From positions 1 to 55,984 of the forward strand of contig NZ_LUUG01000063.1 in the NCBI RefSeq assembly GCF_001644035.1: DNA of 55,984 nt. Direction: 5' to 3'. This DNA comes from Methylomonas methanica (GTDB lineage: Bacteria > Pseudomonadota > Gammaproteobacteria > Methylococcales > Methylomonadaceae). Both the position numbers and the translations under genes were made by a program. Below the pieces are notes generated by a model. That model searched no databases and was not told where the DNA came from. It worked only from the letters and a program-made list of their open reading frames with translations. The first letter of the stretch is position 1. The number at the start of each line of letters is the position of its first letter. Positions 39,393 through 48,815 of this stretch are shown piece by piece.

Positions 39393-39408
39393 TGTTGGTT
39401 AGATAACA
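39393..39408 (+). promoter_or_regulatory. NifA upstream activator site
   Basis: An exact TGT-N10-ACA (TGT TGGTTAGATA ACA) lies about 97 bases before the -24 element, the usual place for NifA. AT-rich DNA with an IHF-like CAA-N4-TTGA word (around 39480-39490) fills the space between, as needed for looping. Confidence 0.8.
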
Positions 39409-39499
39409 GGCCTTACAAAGAATGTTGCTAATCCGACTATCCAAAAAGCCGGAAATATTATTTTTAATCTTTATTTTTCAACAACTTGAAGACAATTAA

Positions 39500-40450
<951 letters not shown>

Positions 40451-40459
40451 TCAAGACGT

Positions 40460-40491
40460 AGGTTGGGCTGGTTTTTTAGCCGGCTCAGCCT
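40460..40491 (+). ncRNA. Strong hairpin in the nifH-nifD spacer
   Basis: A 12-pair stem (40460-40471 with 40480-40491, three G-U pairs) closes an 8-base loop TTTTTTAG, 9 bases after the nifH stop. It is likely an mRNA-stabilising or attenuating element of the operon transcript. It is not followed by a T-tract, so read-through to nifD is expected. Confidence 0.65.
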
Positions 40492-40554
40492 GCTTTCGCA
40501 TAGTTCCTAACAGGTCTGTGGGGGATTACCCACGACTACCAGGAGGATTTCATC

Positions 40555-42036
40555 ATGGCAGCCATGACAAGAGAAGAGACCGAAGCGCTTATTCAAGAAG
40601 TGCTGGAAGTCTATCCCGAAAAAGCCAAAGCCGATCGCGCCAAACATTTGGCCATCAACGATCAAAGCTTGGAAAAATCAAATAAATGTATTACGTCCAA
40701 CCGTAAATCCCTACCAGGTGTTATGACCATTCGTGGTTGCGCATACGCTGGTTCCAAAGGGGTGGTTTGGGGTCCTATTAAGGACATGATCCATATTTCT
40801 CACGGCCCAGTCGGTTGCGGACAATATTCCCGCGCCGGTCGCCGTAACTATTACGTTGGTACCACAGGCGTCAACACCTTCGGTACGATGAACTTTACTT
40901 CGGACTTTACCGAAAAAGACATCGTCTTCGGCGGTGACAAAAAACTGGCCAAATGTATCGACGAAATCGAATTGTTGTTCCCATTGAATAAAGGTATCTC
41001 GATTCAATCCGAGTGCCCAATCGGTCTGATCGGCGACGACATCGAAGCGGTTTCCAAAGTTAAAAACAAAGAACACAACAAAACCATCGTACCTGTACGT
41101 TGCGAAGGTTTCCGCGGTGTTTCGCAATCGCTGGGTCACCATATCGCCAACGACGCAATCCGTGATTGGGTGTTGGAAAACCGTGACGGCGACGAAAGCT
41201 TCCCAACCACTCCATACGACGTAGCCGTTATCGGCGACTACAACATCGGCGGCGATGCCTGGGCATCACGTACTTTGTTGGAAGAAATGGGTCTGCGCGT
41301 GGTTGCTCAATGGTCCGGCGACGGCACCATTGCCGAGATCGAAAAAACCCCAAAAGTTAAACTGAACTTGATTCACTGCTACCGTTCGATGAACTACATC
41401 GCGCGCCATATGGAAGAAAAATACAACATCCCTTGGATCGAGTACAACTTCTTTGGCCCGACCAAAATCGCCGAGTCATTGCGCAGAATCGCCGCTCACT
41501 TCGATGACACCATCAAAGAAGGCGCAGAACGTGTGATCAAACGTTATGAAGCGGAATACGAAGCGGTAATTGCTAAATACAAACCACGTCTGGAAGGCAA
41601 ACGCGTGATGTTGTACATCGGCGGCTTGCGCCCTCGCCACGTTATCGGTGCCTACGAAGACTTGGGCATGGAAGTGGTCGGTACCGGTTACGAGTTCGGT
41701 CACAACGACGACTACGACCGTACTATCAAGGAAATGGGCAACGCCACCTTGTTGTATGACGACGTCACCGGCTACGAATTCGAAGAGTTCGTAAAAAGAG
41801 TCCAACCTGACTTGGTCGGCTCCGGCATCAAGGAAAAATACATTTTCCAAAAAATGGGTGTGCCTTTCCGCCAAATGCACTCCTGGGATTACTCAGGCCC
41901 TTATCACGGCTACGACGGTTTTGCCATCTTCGCCCGCGATATGGACATGACCATCAACAACCCTTGCTGGAAAAGCTTTAAAGCACCTTGGAAAACCGAG
42001 GCTACTGAAAGCGAACCAGTCAAAGCGGTTGCGTAA
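40555..42036 (+). CDS. nifD: Nitrogenase MoFe protein alpha chain NifD
   Basis: The 493-residue alpha subunit binds FeMo-cofactor and half of the P-cluster. P-cluster ligands are Cys62, Cys88 and Cys154, cofactor ligands are Cys275 and His442, and Gln191 and His195 of the active site are present, in the same numbering as Azotobacter NifD. This is molybdenum nitrogenase, not the V or Fe-only type, judging from overall sequence and lack of delta-subunit genes. AGGAGG lies 8 bases before the ATG. Confidence 0.98.
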   Translation: MAAMTREETEALIQEVLEVYPEKAKADRAKHLAINDQSLEKSNKCITSNRKSLPGVMTIRGCAYAGSKGVVWGPIKDMIHISHGPVGCGQYSRAGRRNYYVGTTGVNTFGTMNFTSDFTEKDIVFGGDKKLAKCIDEIELLFPLNKGISIQSECPIGLIGDDIEAVSKVKNKEHNKTIVPVRCEGFRGVSQSLGHHIANDAIRDWVLENRDGDESFPTTPYDVAVIGDYNIGGDAWASRTLLEEMGLRVVAQWSGDGTIAEIEKTPKVKLNLIHCYRSMNYIARHMEEKYNIPWIEYNFFGPTKIAESLRRIAAHFDDTIKEGAERVIKRYEAEYEAVIAKYKPRLEGKRVMLYIGGLRPRHVIGAYEDLGMEVVGTGYEFGHNDDYDRTIKEMGNATLLYDDVTGYEFEEFVKRVQPDLVGSGIKEKYIFQKMGVPFRQMHSWDYSGPYHGYDGFAIFARDMDMTINNPCWKSFKAPWKTEATESEPVKAVA

Positions 42037-42040
42037 TCCG

Positions 42041-42095
42041 TAAGGTGGGCAAAAGCCCACCTTAATTCCCGGAAGGGTGGGCTTGTGCCCACCTT
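42041..42095 (+). repeat. Tandem hairpins in the nifD-nifK spacer
   Basis: Two related stems in a row: TAAGGTGGGC/GCCCACCTTA with AAAA loop (42041-42064), then a 9-pair GGTGGGC/GCCCACC stem with TTGT loop (42074-42095). A third small stem CGGGA/TCCCG lies at 42117-42132. The GGTGGGC word recurs after nifK. Confidence 0.8.
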
Positions 42096-42185
42096 ACCAG
42101 GTGCCAAAATGTCGGTCGGGATTTCATTCCCGGCAAAATCCAATCAACGCCGGACCACAGATTAGTGGCGCGTTAGGAGATTATC

Positions 42186-43757
42186 ATGAGCCAAAATGTC
42201 GATAAAATTGAACCAAGTTATCCTTTATTCAGAACTGACGAATACAAGGAAAATCTGGCCAACAAACGTGAACAGTACGAAGAACGTCATCCGCAAGACA
42301 CGATAGACGAAGTATTCCAATGGACGACTACCAAGGAATACCAAGAACTGAACTTTCAACGTGAAGCGATCACTGTAAACCCTGCAAAAGCTTGCCAACC
42401 TCTGGGCGCGGTACTGTGCGCACTGGGTTTCGAAAAAACCATGCCTTATGTGCACGGTTCGCAAGGTTGCGTCGCTTATTTCCGTACTTACTTCAACCGT
42501 CATTTCAAAGAGCCTATCTCTTGCGTTTCCGACTCGATGACTGAAGACGCGGCGGTATTCGGCGGTCAGAAAAATATGTTTGCCGGCTTGGAAAACGCCA
42601 AAGCCCTGTACAAACCAACCATGATTGCGGTTTCGACCACTTGCATGGCGGAAGTGATCGGTGACGACTTGAACGCGTTCATCAACAACGCCAAAAAAGA
42701 AGGCCACGTTGATCAAGACTACCCTGTGCCATTCGCGCATACTCCTAGCTTCGTCGGTAGCCACACCACCGGCTGGGATAATATGTTCGAAGGTATTGCC
42801 CGCTACTTCACGCTGAACTACATGGAAGGCAAAGAAGTAGGCTCAAACGGCAAAATCAACCTGGTACCAGGCTTTGAAACCTATTTGGGCAACTTCCGCG
42901 TGATTCACCGGATGTTGAACGAAATGGGCGTCGATCACACCTTGTTGAGCGATCCAACTGAAGTTCTGGATACACCTGCTGACGGTCACTTCAACATGTA
43001 CGCCGGTGGCACCACCATCGACGAAGTCAAAGATGCACCGAATGCGATTACCACCATTCTGTTGCAACCTTGGCAATTGGAAAAAACCAAAAAATTCGTC
43101 GAAACCACTTGGAAACACGACGCGCCTAAACTGAACATTCCGATGGGCTTGGAATGGACCGACCAATTCCTGATGAAAATCTCCGAGCTGACCGGCAAAC
43201 CGATTCCAAAATCACTGGAAGTGGAACGCGGCCGTTATGTTGACATGATGACCGACTCCCACGCTTGGTTACACGGCAAAAAGTTTGCCCTGTACGGCGA
43301 CGCGGACTTTGCTTTGGGCATGACCAAATTCCTGCTGGAAATGGGCGCCGAGGTAACAGACGTGTTAGTCAACCACGCGAACAAACGTTACAAAAAAGCT
43401 GTTGAAGAAGTGTTGAAAGCCTCGCCTTACGGTCAAACCGCGACTGTACACATCGGTAAAGACTTGTGGCACTTCCGTTCATTGATGTTCACCAACAAAC
43501 CGGACTTCATGATCGGCAACTCCTACGGCAAATTTATCCAACGCGACACCTTCTACAAAGGCGAAGAATTCGAAGTACCGTTGATCCGCATCGGCTTCCC
43601 AATCTTCGATCGTCACCATCTGCACCGGATGACGACTCTGGGTTACGAAGGCGGTATGTATCTGCTGACCACCATCGTCAACGCCTTGTTGGAACAGCTG
43701 GATAAAGAAACCAAAGGTATGGGCACCACCGACTACAACTACGATTTGATTCGTTAA
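42186..43757 (+). CDS. nifK: Nitrogenase MoFe protein beta chain NifK
   Basis: The 523-residue beta subunit completes the P-cluster with Cys70, Cys95 and Cys153 (positions as in Azotobacter). PAKACQPLGAVLCALGFE and VSTTCMAEVIGDD are typical. The C-terminus (TDYNYDLIR) is the usual one. TAGGAGAT lies before the ATG. The spacing to nifD is 149 bases, longer than in many nif operons because of three hairpins. Confidence 0.98.
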   Translation: MSQNVDKIEPSYPLFRTDEYKENLANKREQYEERHPQDTIDEVFQWTTTKEYQELNFQREAITVNPAKACQPLGAVLCALGFEKTMPYVHGSQGCVAYFRTYFNRHFKEPISCVSDSMTEDAAVFGGQKNMFAGLENAKALYKPTMIAVSTTCMAEVIGDDLNAFINNAKKEGHVDQDYPVPFAHTPSFVGSHTTGWDNMFEGIARYFTLNYMEGKEVGSNGKINLVPGFETYLGNFRVIHRMLNEMGVDHTLLSDPTEVLDTPADGHFNMYAGGTTIDEVKDAPNAITTILLQPWQLEKTKKFVETTWKHDAPKLNIPMGLEWTDQFLMKISELTGKPIPKSLEVERGRYVDMMTDSHAWLHGKKFALYGDADFALGMTKFLLEMGAEVTDVLVNHANKRYKKAVEEVLKASPYGQTATVHIGKDLWHFRSLMFTNKPDFMIGNSYGKFIQRDTFYKGEEFEVPLIRIGFPIFDRHHLHRMTTLGYEGGMYLLTTIVNALLEQLDKETKGMGTTDYNYDLIR

Positions 43758-43759
43758 TC

Positions 43760-43849
43760 GTAGGGTGGGCACCCGCTAAGGTGCCCACCGCTTCTTAAGC
43801 TAGTCAACCACATCGTGTCGGGTTACGGCGAATGCTTAACCCGACCTAC
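43760..43849 (+). repeat. REP-like palindrome pair after nifK
   Basis: The first stem GGTGGGCACC/GGTGCCCACC (43764-43789) and the second GTCGGGTTA/TAACCCGAC (43817-43845) are bounded by GTAGG at the left and CCTAC at the right. Such GTAGG...CCTAC-bounded units are typical of proteobacterial REP sequences. Confidence 0.75.
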
Positions 43850-43868
43850 ACTTGTCTGGAGAATCCCA

Positions 43869-44087
43869 ATGCCTAGCGTCATGCTCAGGAAACGCGAAGA
43901 CGGCAAATTGCTGTTCTACATCGCCAAAAAAGACCTTGAAGAAACCATCGAATCCTTAGAGTTCGACAGCCCAAACAGATGGGGCGGCGAAGTCGTCTTA
44001 GGCGACGGCTCAAAATATTACTTCGAGCCTATGGATACTCCCCCTAAAATCCCGATGACCTTACAAGCAAAACGTTTATCGGAATGA
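43869..44087 (+). CDS. nifT: NifT/FixU family protein
   Basis: The 72-residue small protein (MPSVMLRKREDGKLLFYIAKKDLEE) matches NifT, which follows nifK in many diazotrophs and whose exact role is unsettled; mutants usually fix nitrogen normally. The ATG at 43869 has TGGAG upstream and gives the usual family length; a longer upstream frame enters the REP element. It is 7 bases from the ferredoxin gene. Confidence 0.92.
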   Translation: MPSVMLRKREDGKLLFYIAKKDLEETIESLEFDSPNRWGGEVVLGDGSKYYFEPMDTPPKIPMTLQAKRLSE

Positions 44088-44094
44088 GGTAGTT

Positions 44095-44295
44095 ATGACT
44101 TTATATATTGTTGCTGAAGAATGCATCTCCTGCGGCGATTGCCTGCCGGTCTGTCCAACAGACTCCATTAAGGAAGGCGCGATTGTTTTTGAAATCAACA
44201 AAAAAACCTGCACCGAGTGCAATGGCGATTACGACGAACCGCAATGCGTCAAGGTTTGCCCGATCGACAACTGCATTCTGCCTTTAGTGGCGTGA
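44095..44295 (+). CDS. 2[4Fe-4S] ferredoxin of the nif operon
   Basis: A 66-residue ferredoxin. The first cluster motif uses Cys10, Cys13, Cys16, Cys20, with Pro21. The second uses Cys39, Cys42, Cys51, Cys55 with an 8-residue loop between the second and third ligands, as in the Allochromatium-type low-potential ferredoxins. A ninth Cys60 is extra. It lies between nifT and nafY, and a role as electron donor to nitrogenase or cofactor assembly is likely (FdxN-like). Confidence 0.9.
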   Translation: MTLYIVAEECISCGDCLPVCPTDSIKEGAIVFEINKKTCTECNGDYDEPQCVKVCPIDNCILPLVA

Positions 44296-44299
44296 CACC

Positions 44300-44992
44300 A
44301 TGAGCCAGTCTACCTTATCCCGGGAACTGGCGCTGCGCATCGGGCTAGCGGCACGCGCCCTGCCCGATACCCAACCCAAATTGTATATCTCCGTGTTACG
44401 TGCCTGTACCGGGACGGTTTTAAACGACAAAAGCCTGACCGAACTCGGCAAAGCGCAGTTCCAGCAAGCGCTGAACAATTTCGGTATCGTCGCCGACGCC
44501 GATAGCATCCGCGAATCATTGCGCATTCTGCAAAACGCCGAGGAACAAGCGCCAAAAGCCGATCCCTCTCAGGCAATTGAATCGACCAGCTCGCTCCGTA
44601 TTGCGATCGGCAGCGATGACCCGCAGCACATTAGCGGACATTTCGGCTCGTGCAGACAGTTCTTGATTTACCAAATAGCCGCAGACGACGCCCGTCTCAT
44701 CGATGTGCGCAGCATCGATAGCGACGCGCAACGACAGCATGATGACAAGAATGTTTATCGCGCGGAACTGATAGCCGATTGCCAAGTGCTGTATATTGCT
44801 TCTATCGGCGGCCCGGCGGCGGCCAAAATTATCAAATACGGTATTCATCCGGTCAAAGCCGATCAGGGCGAAGCCATAACTCAAATTATCAAGCAGCTGC
44901 AAATCGTTTTAGCGCATGCTCCGCCACCGTGGCTAGCTAAATCGATGGGCATCCAGCCCGTGCAACGCGTTTGTTTCGAACAGGAATCCTAG
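44300..44992 (+). CDS. nafY: NafY/NifY nitrogenase-associated cofactor carrier
   Basis: A 230-residue two-domain protein. The N-terminal helical domain (about 1-80) is the apo-NifDK docking domain. The C-terminal domain (about 98-215) is of the NifX/NafY cofactor-binding type with RIAIGSDD, GHFGSC (His114, the likely FeMo-co ligand) and ASIGGPAAAKIIKYGIHPVK. The length is close to Azotobacter NafY (243) and NifY. NifX at the left end of the window has only the second domain. NifY and NafY cannot be separated from sequence alone. Confidence 0.85.
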   Translation: MSQSTLSRELALRIGLAARALPDTQPKLYISVLRACTGTVLNDKSLTELGKAQFQQALNNFGIVADADSIRESLRILQNAEEQAPKADPSQAIESTSSLRIAIGSDDPQHISGHFGSCRQFLIYQIAADDARLIDVRSIDSDAQRQHDDKNVYRAELIADCQVLYIASIGGPAAAKIIKYGIHPVKADQGEAITQIIKQLQIVLAHAPPPWLAKSMGIQPVQRVCFEQES

Positions 44993-44994
44993 CG

Positions 44995-45261
44995 ATGATT
45001 AGTCCAGAGCAACTGCAAACCATAGCCGAGAAAATTAACGGCCAAGCCTTGAACGAAACCGTGGTGAGTGGACTGCGCGGCGAATACCCCGGCGTCCATT
45101 TCACCTATTGCATGGACGACGACCTGCCCAACAACGAACCTTTACTGGAAGGTGCAGGCTTCAACCTTTACCTGGTCGATGGCCGGGAACATTGCTTACG
45201 GATTACCGATAATTACGAGAATGCCTCAGGCATTGTGATCGCAGAAGTTATCGGCGAATAA
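44995..45261 (+). CDS. DUF6129-like nif-associated small protein
   Basis: An 88-residue soluble protein starting MISPEQLQTIAEKI and containing the segment HFTYCMDDDLP. It resembles the small proteins of nif clusters now placed in DUF6129; its function is unknown to me. The ATG at 44995 overlaps nothing and follows the nafY stop by 2 bases, implying coupled translation; an upstream start at 44971 lies inside nafY. A single Cys and an acidic patch are notable. Confidence 0.7.
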   Translation: MISPEQLQTIAEKINGQALNETVVSGLRGEYPGVHFTYCMDDDLPNNEPLLEGAGFNLYLVDGREHCLRITDNYENASGIVIAEVIGE

Positions 45262-45270
45262 GGCGATAAC

Positions 45271-46035
45271 ATGGCGGAACAAGACAGCCCTGTTACCCTG
45301 CCCGTCGCCGATTGCAGCCTCTGTCCATTCCGGGGGAAAACCCTGCTGATGGGCCGGTGCATGCCTGGCGATACCTGCGTCTTCATTAATAGCGGCCGGC
45401 AAATCGACCGCTTCTTTCGGGTTAATCCGGCCTATGCCGCGCACTATCTGCAAGACCCGTTCTGGGAACGCCGGGCTATCGCCGTGCGCTACGCCCCTTT
45501 AAAAGCCTTGTCGGCGCTAATCACCGACGAAGACGAAGTGGTGCGCCGCGCCGTGGCTTTTCGGCTGCCGGCCCAGCAATTAAGCGCCCTGATCGACGAT
45601 CCGGACCGTGAAGTACGTATGACGGTCGCGGACCGCATCGATCCGGAACACCTGGAATTGCTGGCTGACGACCCCGACTATATCGTGCGCTTGATGGTTG
45701 CCAAACGCTTGGCACCAGGCCGCTTGTTTCGTTTCATTAAAGACGAAGACTTACAAGTACGCAAACGCGTTGCCGAAAGGCTGCCGGAAGTCAGCCTCGG
45801 GCTGATGGCCACCGACCATTCGCCGGATGTACGCCGCATCGTCGCGGAACGCATGGCGCCGGAAGACGCCACCATGCTGTTAAACGACAGCGATTGGGTA
45901 GTGCGCTACACCGCGGCCTTAAAGGTCGATCCCGCGCATTTGGCCGGACTAGCCGACGATCCCGAACCGGATGTCCGCGAACTAGTGCAGCAACGCTTAA
46001 ATTCAAACTCCACTCCTGAAGCCGATCATGACTGA
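45271..46035 (+). CDS. LRV iron-sulfur repeat protein
   Basis: The 254-residue protein has an N-terminal four-Cys motif CSLC-x11-C-x5-C (Cys15, 18, 30, 36), which in Azotobacter LRV binds a [4Fe-4S] cluster. About seven 24-residue leucine-rich-variant repeats follow (for example VRRAVAFRLPAQQL, VRMTVADRIDPEHL, VRLMVAKRLAPGRL). The LRV protein of Azotobacter is also encoded in the nif region. Its role is unresolved; a scaffold or redox-sensing adaptor is often suggested. It overlaps the next gene by 8 bases. Confidence 0.9.
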   Translation: MAEQDSPVTLPVADCSLCPFRGKTLLMGRCMPGDTCVFINSGRQIDRFFRVNPAYAAHYLQDPFWERRAIAVRYAPLKALSALITDEDEVVRRAVAFRLPAQQLSALIDDPDREVRMTVADRIDPEHLELLADDPDYIVRLMVAKRLAPGRLFRFIKDEDLQVRKRVAERLPEVSLGLMATDHSPDVRRIVAERMAPEDATMLLNDSDWVVRYTAALKVDPAHLAGLADDPEPDVRELVQQRLNSNSTPEADHD

Positions 46036-46990
46036 ATCACGACTCAATCTTGCCGGACAAGACATTACCGATTGCTGTAAAAAAATCATCCCCGGTCAGA
46101 CCGACGATTTACTGCTCAGCAAACTACAGGCGCTAATACCCGACCACCCCATCCGTCTGGCCTTAACCGGCGACGAATGGTACCGGCTGGGCGGCGTGGT
46201 GGACATGGACGGCAAACGCATCGCCAACGACTTGATCGAATGGGTGGAGCGCACCTATCTGGAATGCGGGCAAAACCTGCAAACCCTGATCGATTACACG
46301 CTGGAACAAAAACTGATCGCCACCAAACAGACCGGTAAGACCCTGTACTTTGTGGTGCAGACCGGCACCAAAGCCGAAGATTTCACGCTGATCGAAATCG
46401 ATAAAACCCACGAGGTCTCGGACCGGATGCTGGTAGACGAAAACAATCCGCCCGACGACCTGGAAGAGTTCATCGACCCGCTGCAACCCTTTTGTATCGA
46501 GAGCTTCGGCTTCGGTCATTCGCGGTATACCTACCGGCGCAAAACCGATGTCAAACTGTTCATGGAAGTCATTAACGAGCGCCATCCCGGCGAACACCCG
46601 GTACAACGCTTCATGGAAGACTGGAACCGCAGCAGCGCCGGCCAAAAACACAGCATGTCCGAAGACTGGATCATCCGCCCTTACCGCCATACCGGCCGCT
46701 TCGGCGAACAAATCGTCAACGTGGAAATCGTCAACACCCACAAAAACAACCTGCCGCATCTGGAAGACTTCGCCGGCAAGAAAGGCAGCGCCTTGAGCAA
46801 TGTGTTGAGTCGGTTTGACCGCCAGGCCGGCTATCCGTTTGCCTGGTTTTTCTATATGGTCAAAGGTAAGTTGGTTTCGACCTATAGCGCGGAGTCGGTT
46901 TATAAGGATATTTCCGGGGATTTTGCTTATTTGCCGGAGCGGGATGAGGCGGTGTTGAGGGATTGGATTTCTACGCCTTATAACGTATGA
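46028..46990 (+). CDS. Unrecognised 320-aa protein at the end of the nif operon
   Basis: I cannot assign a family. The protein is soluble and acidic, without signal peptide. Features seen are CCKKI near the start, a beta-rich middle (TLYFVVQTGTKAEDFTLIEID) and a basic-aromatic C-terminal half (YPFAWFFYMVKGKLVSTYSAESVYKD). It overlaps the LRV gene by 8 bases, so it is almost surely expressed with it, and it closes the nif operon. Its conserved-looking charged motifs (SRYTYRRKTD, RPYRHTGRFGEQIVNVEIVNTHKNNLPHL) suggest an enzyme or nucleotide-binding protein, but this is only an impression. Confidence 0.8.
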   Translation: MTESRLNLAGQDITDCCKKIIPGQTDDLLLSKLQALIPDHPIRLALTGDEWYRLGGVVDMDGKRIANDLIEWVERTYLECGQNLQTLIDYTLEQKLIATKQTGKTLYFVVQTGTKAEDFTLIEIDKTHEVSDRMLVDENNPPDDLEEFIDPLQPFCIESFGFGHSRYTYRRKTDVKLFMEVINERHPGEHPVQRFMEDWNRSSAGQKHSMSEDWIIRPYRHTGRFGEQIVNVEIVNTHKNNLPHLEDFAGKKGSALSNVLSRFDRQAGYPFAWFFYMVKGKLVSTYSAESVYKDISGDFAYLPERDEAVLRDWISTPYNV

Positions 46991-47021
46991 GATTTTGTTA
47001 AGGTCATTTTGAATTGGCCGT

Positions 47022-47345
47022 CTTCCTCGCGAATGCGGGGATCCAGGTTTTTATTGTGTCGCTGACGCGACGGTTATTTTGTATGTCGGGTCTCGGCCCG
47101 ACAGCCGAGATACTTTCTTTTGCTTGGCCAAAAGAAAGTATCCAAAGAAAAAGCCACCCGAATGCCGCTTATTCCCTGCGCTCCTCGCTTTTGAACGGGG
47201 TTGCCGAAAGGGGCTTCCTGCCCCTTCGGCAACGCGCCGCCCCTGCGGCGCCCCTACGGGCAGATCCGTTCAAAAGCTCCGGTGCTCGGCGCGGCATAGA
47301 GGGCCAAAACCCTCTCGGGATTCAAAATATCATCGAAAAATCTGA
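47022..47345. repeat. Composite intergenic repeat element
   Basis: Three hairpins follow one another: GTCGGG/CCCGAC (47085-47102), a perfect 12-base stem TACTTTCTTTTG/CAAAAGAAAGTA with loop CTTGGC (47111-47140), and a 14-pair stem with one bulge (47200-47233). The word CCGGTGCTCGGCGCGGCATA (47279-47298) recurs inverted near 48.5 and 48.7 kb. The TTTCTTTTG-CTTGGC-CAAAAGAAA core is a sequence I know from many proteobacterial intergenic regions. It also fills the 372-base gap between the nif operon and the DUF1152 gene. Confidence 0.7.
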
Positions 47346-47362
47346 TTGAGAGCCGTGAATTT

Positions 47363-48304
47363 TTACAATGGAATACGTTTGCGATCCCTTAGCCTAGTTC
47401 CAATACGGAAAGAACGGATCAATTTAACGACTTCGTCCATTTCAGTACTGTTCTCAATTTTTGCAGCAAACGCCATTCGCCGTACTACAGCAGGCAAGGA
47501 AAAAGTCCAATACAAACTCATCAGTGGATTTATAAATAATTCGCTTCCGCTAGTTCGAGATGTCACTTGATGATCCCCAAATTCACCTTTTATCGCGCTA
47601 GCAACCGAATTTGTAACAATAGAATGCCTAACACGCATATTTTGATTGAGGTAATCAACCAACTCCAGGTACCCTCTGCCCTCATACATATCCTTGGTTA
47701 AGGAAAAAGCTCCCAAATAGCCATCGTCCTTGATTAGCGTCGCGATATTCTCAAGACAGGCGTGGTGATTGACATCGTGGAAATGATCTATTCCAAAACC
47801 TACCACCGCCATCAAACTTTGTTTTACGGCTACGCCGCTAGCAGCAATCATCGAACATGCATCTTCAACAACCGTACCTATCCCCGGCTCATCTCCAAAA
47901 ATCAAACTATCGGTGCCCCCATCTACCAATACCAGCGTATCGATTTGATGACGCTCGACTATTTCGGCATATGCACTCCTCAAGGGTAATACGCCTATCT
48001 CATTCGAAAACGCATACATTGCGGGCTCTTCTCCAAAAGACGACAACCAATTCAAAATGTGTCTCTCTGGAAAATATGGCAAATCGGTAGATTGTTTAGT
48101 CACAAGAAAAGCGCCAGGGCGAATTTCTTCACATTTAGAAAAACCCAACGCTGTGAAAGAAAGATTGGCCATCGCCACTTGCTTACCAAGGCGGCGCAAA
48201 TATAGGTAAATGGGGACGCCACTGACAATGTCGAATCCGCCGCCAACCCCAGCAATTAAAAAGCGTTGCCCATTTGCCAACGCATCGAAAAATGGAATGT
48301 TCAC
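47363..48304 (-). CDS. DUF1152-like protein
   Basis: A 313-residue soluble protein with an N-terminal FLIAGVGGGFDIVSGVPIY segment and a LVLVDGGTDSLIFGDEPGIGT motif in the middle, features of DUF1152, a family of unknown function found in archaea and bacteria. The start is GTG at 48304 with AAGG upstream. Base composition is clearly lower in GC than the flanking genes, and repeats lie on both sides, so horizontal gain is likely. There are no partner genes next to it. A substrate or reaction cannot be inferred. Confidence 0.75.
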   Translation of the reverse strand: MNIPFFDALANGQRFLIAGVGGGFDIVSGVPIYLYLRRLGKQVAMANLSFTALGFSKCEEIRPGAFLVTKQSTDLPYFPERHILNWLSSFGEEPAMYAFSNEIGVLPLRSAYAEIVERHQIDTLVLVDGGTDSLIFGDEPGIGTVVEDACSMIAASGVAVKQSLMAVVGFGIDHFHDVNHHACLENIATLIKDDGYLGAFSLTKDMYEGRGYLELVDYLNQNMRVRHSIVTNSVASAIKGEFGDHQVTSRTSGSELFINPLMSLYWTFSLPAVVRRMAFAAKIENSTEMDEVVKLIRSFRIGTRLRDRKRIPL

Positions 48305-48330
48305 GTAAAACCTTTAGCTTAGTGATGTAG

Positions 48331-48360
48331 GTCCGTCAGATTAGCGCAGCGTAATCGGAC
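48331..48360. repeat. REP-like palindrome
   Basis: GTCC/GGAC and GATTA/TAATC arms around a GCGCAGC centre form an imperfect hairpin just upstream of the DUF1152 start. The GTAGGTCCG...CGGAC format is typical of REP units. Confidence 0.65.
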
Positions 48361-48578
48361 GCATATTGGCAAAATCTTTGGGACGTGAGCTATCTCGCAA
48401 ACGGTCTAAACGATGTTTGGAATATCCCTCGTTCCTCCGAATACGCTTCACGATTCGGAGCTGCTCCACAAAGTCCAAAAGAATCGTCAAAGCCTTTCAA
48501 GCTCGAGACGGGGTTACTCACGTATGCCGCGCCGAGCACCGGGGCTTTTATCGAGATCAAGGCCGTAAGTTGCAATGG

Positions 48579-48664
48579 GTAGGGCGCCAATAGGCGTAGC
48601 CGTATTGCGCCGTATGTTGGCTTTAAATTATACGGCGCATTACGCTATCGCTAATGCGCCCTAC
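48579..48664. repeat. REPIN-like doublet of inverted REP units
   Basis: Two palindromes face each other. Outer arms GTAGGGCGC (48579-48587) and GCGCCCTAC (48656-48664) and inner arms GCGCCGTAT (48607-48615) and ATACGGCGC (48630-48638) are perfect complements. Each half also folds by itself (CAATA/TATTG at left, GGCGCATTA/TAATGCGCC at right). This is the architecture of REPINs mobilised by RAYT transposases; no RAYT gene is in the window. Confidence 0.8.
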
Positions 48665-48815
48665 AAAACTATAAAACTATAAAACTTCGTAAATAAGAAG
48701 CTGTCGGATTTGGCGCAGGGTTTCTCCCGTATGCCGCGCCGAGCACCGACATTAAAACCAGCCGTCGCACCAGCGACACATAAACTTCAACCCGCGCCCA
48801 CCCGACAAATCCAAT

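Larger units (their letters stand above)
48305..48815. other. Repeat-filled spacer without genes
   Basis: Apart from the repeat elements (listed separately) no gene is seen. Short frames around 48366-48593 on both strands overlap each other and lack support. The 20-base word TATGCCGCGCCGAGCACCGG occurs at 48523-48542 and again, 19 of 20 bases, at 48730-48748. Confidence 0.6.

Noticed and set aside
47014..47349. 111-codon frame after the nif operon
   Set aside because: It lies entirely in the structured repeat element and is a by-product of its sequence.
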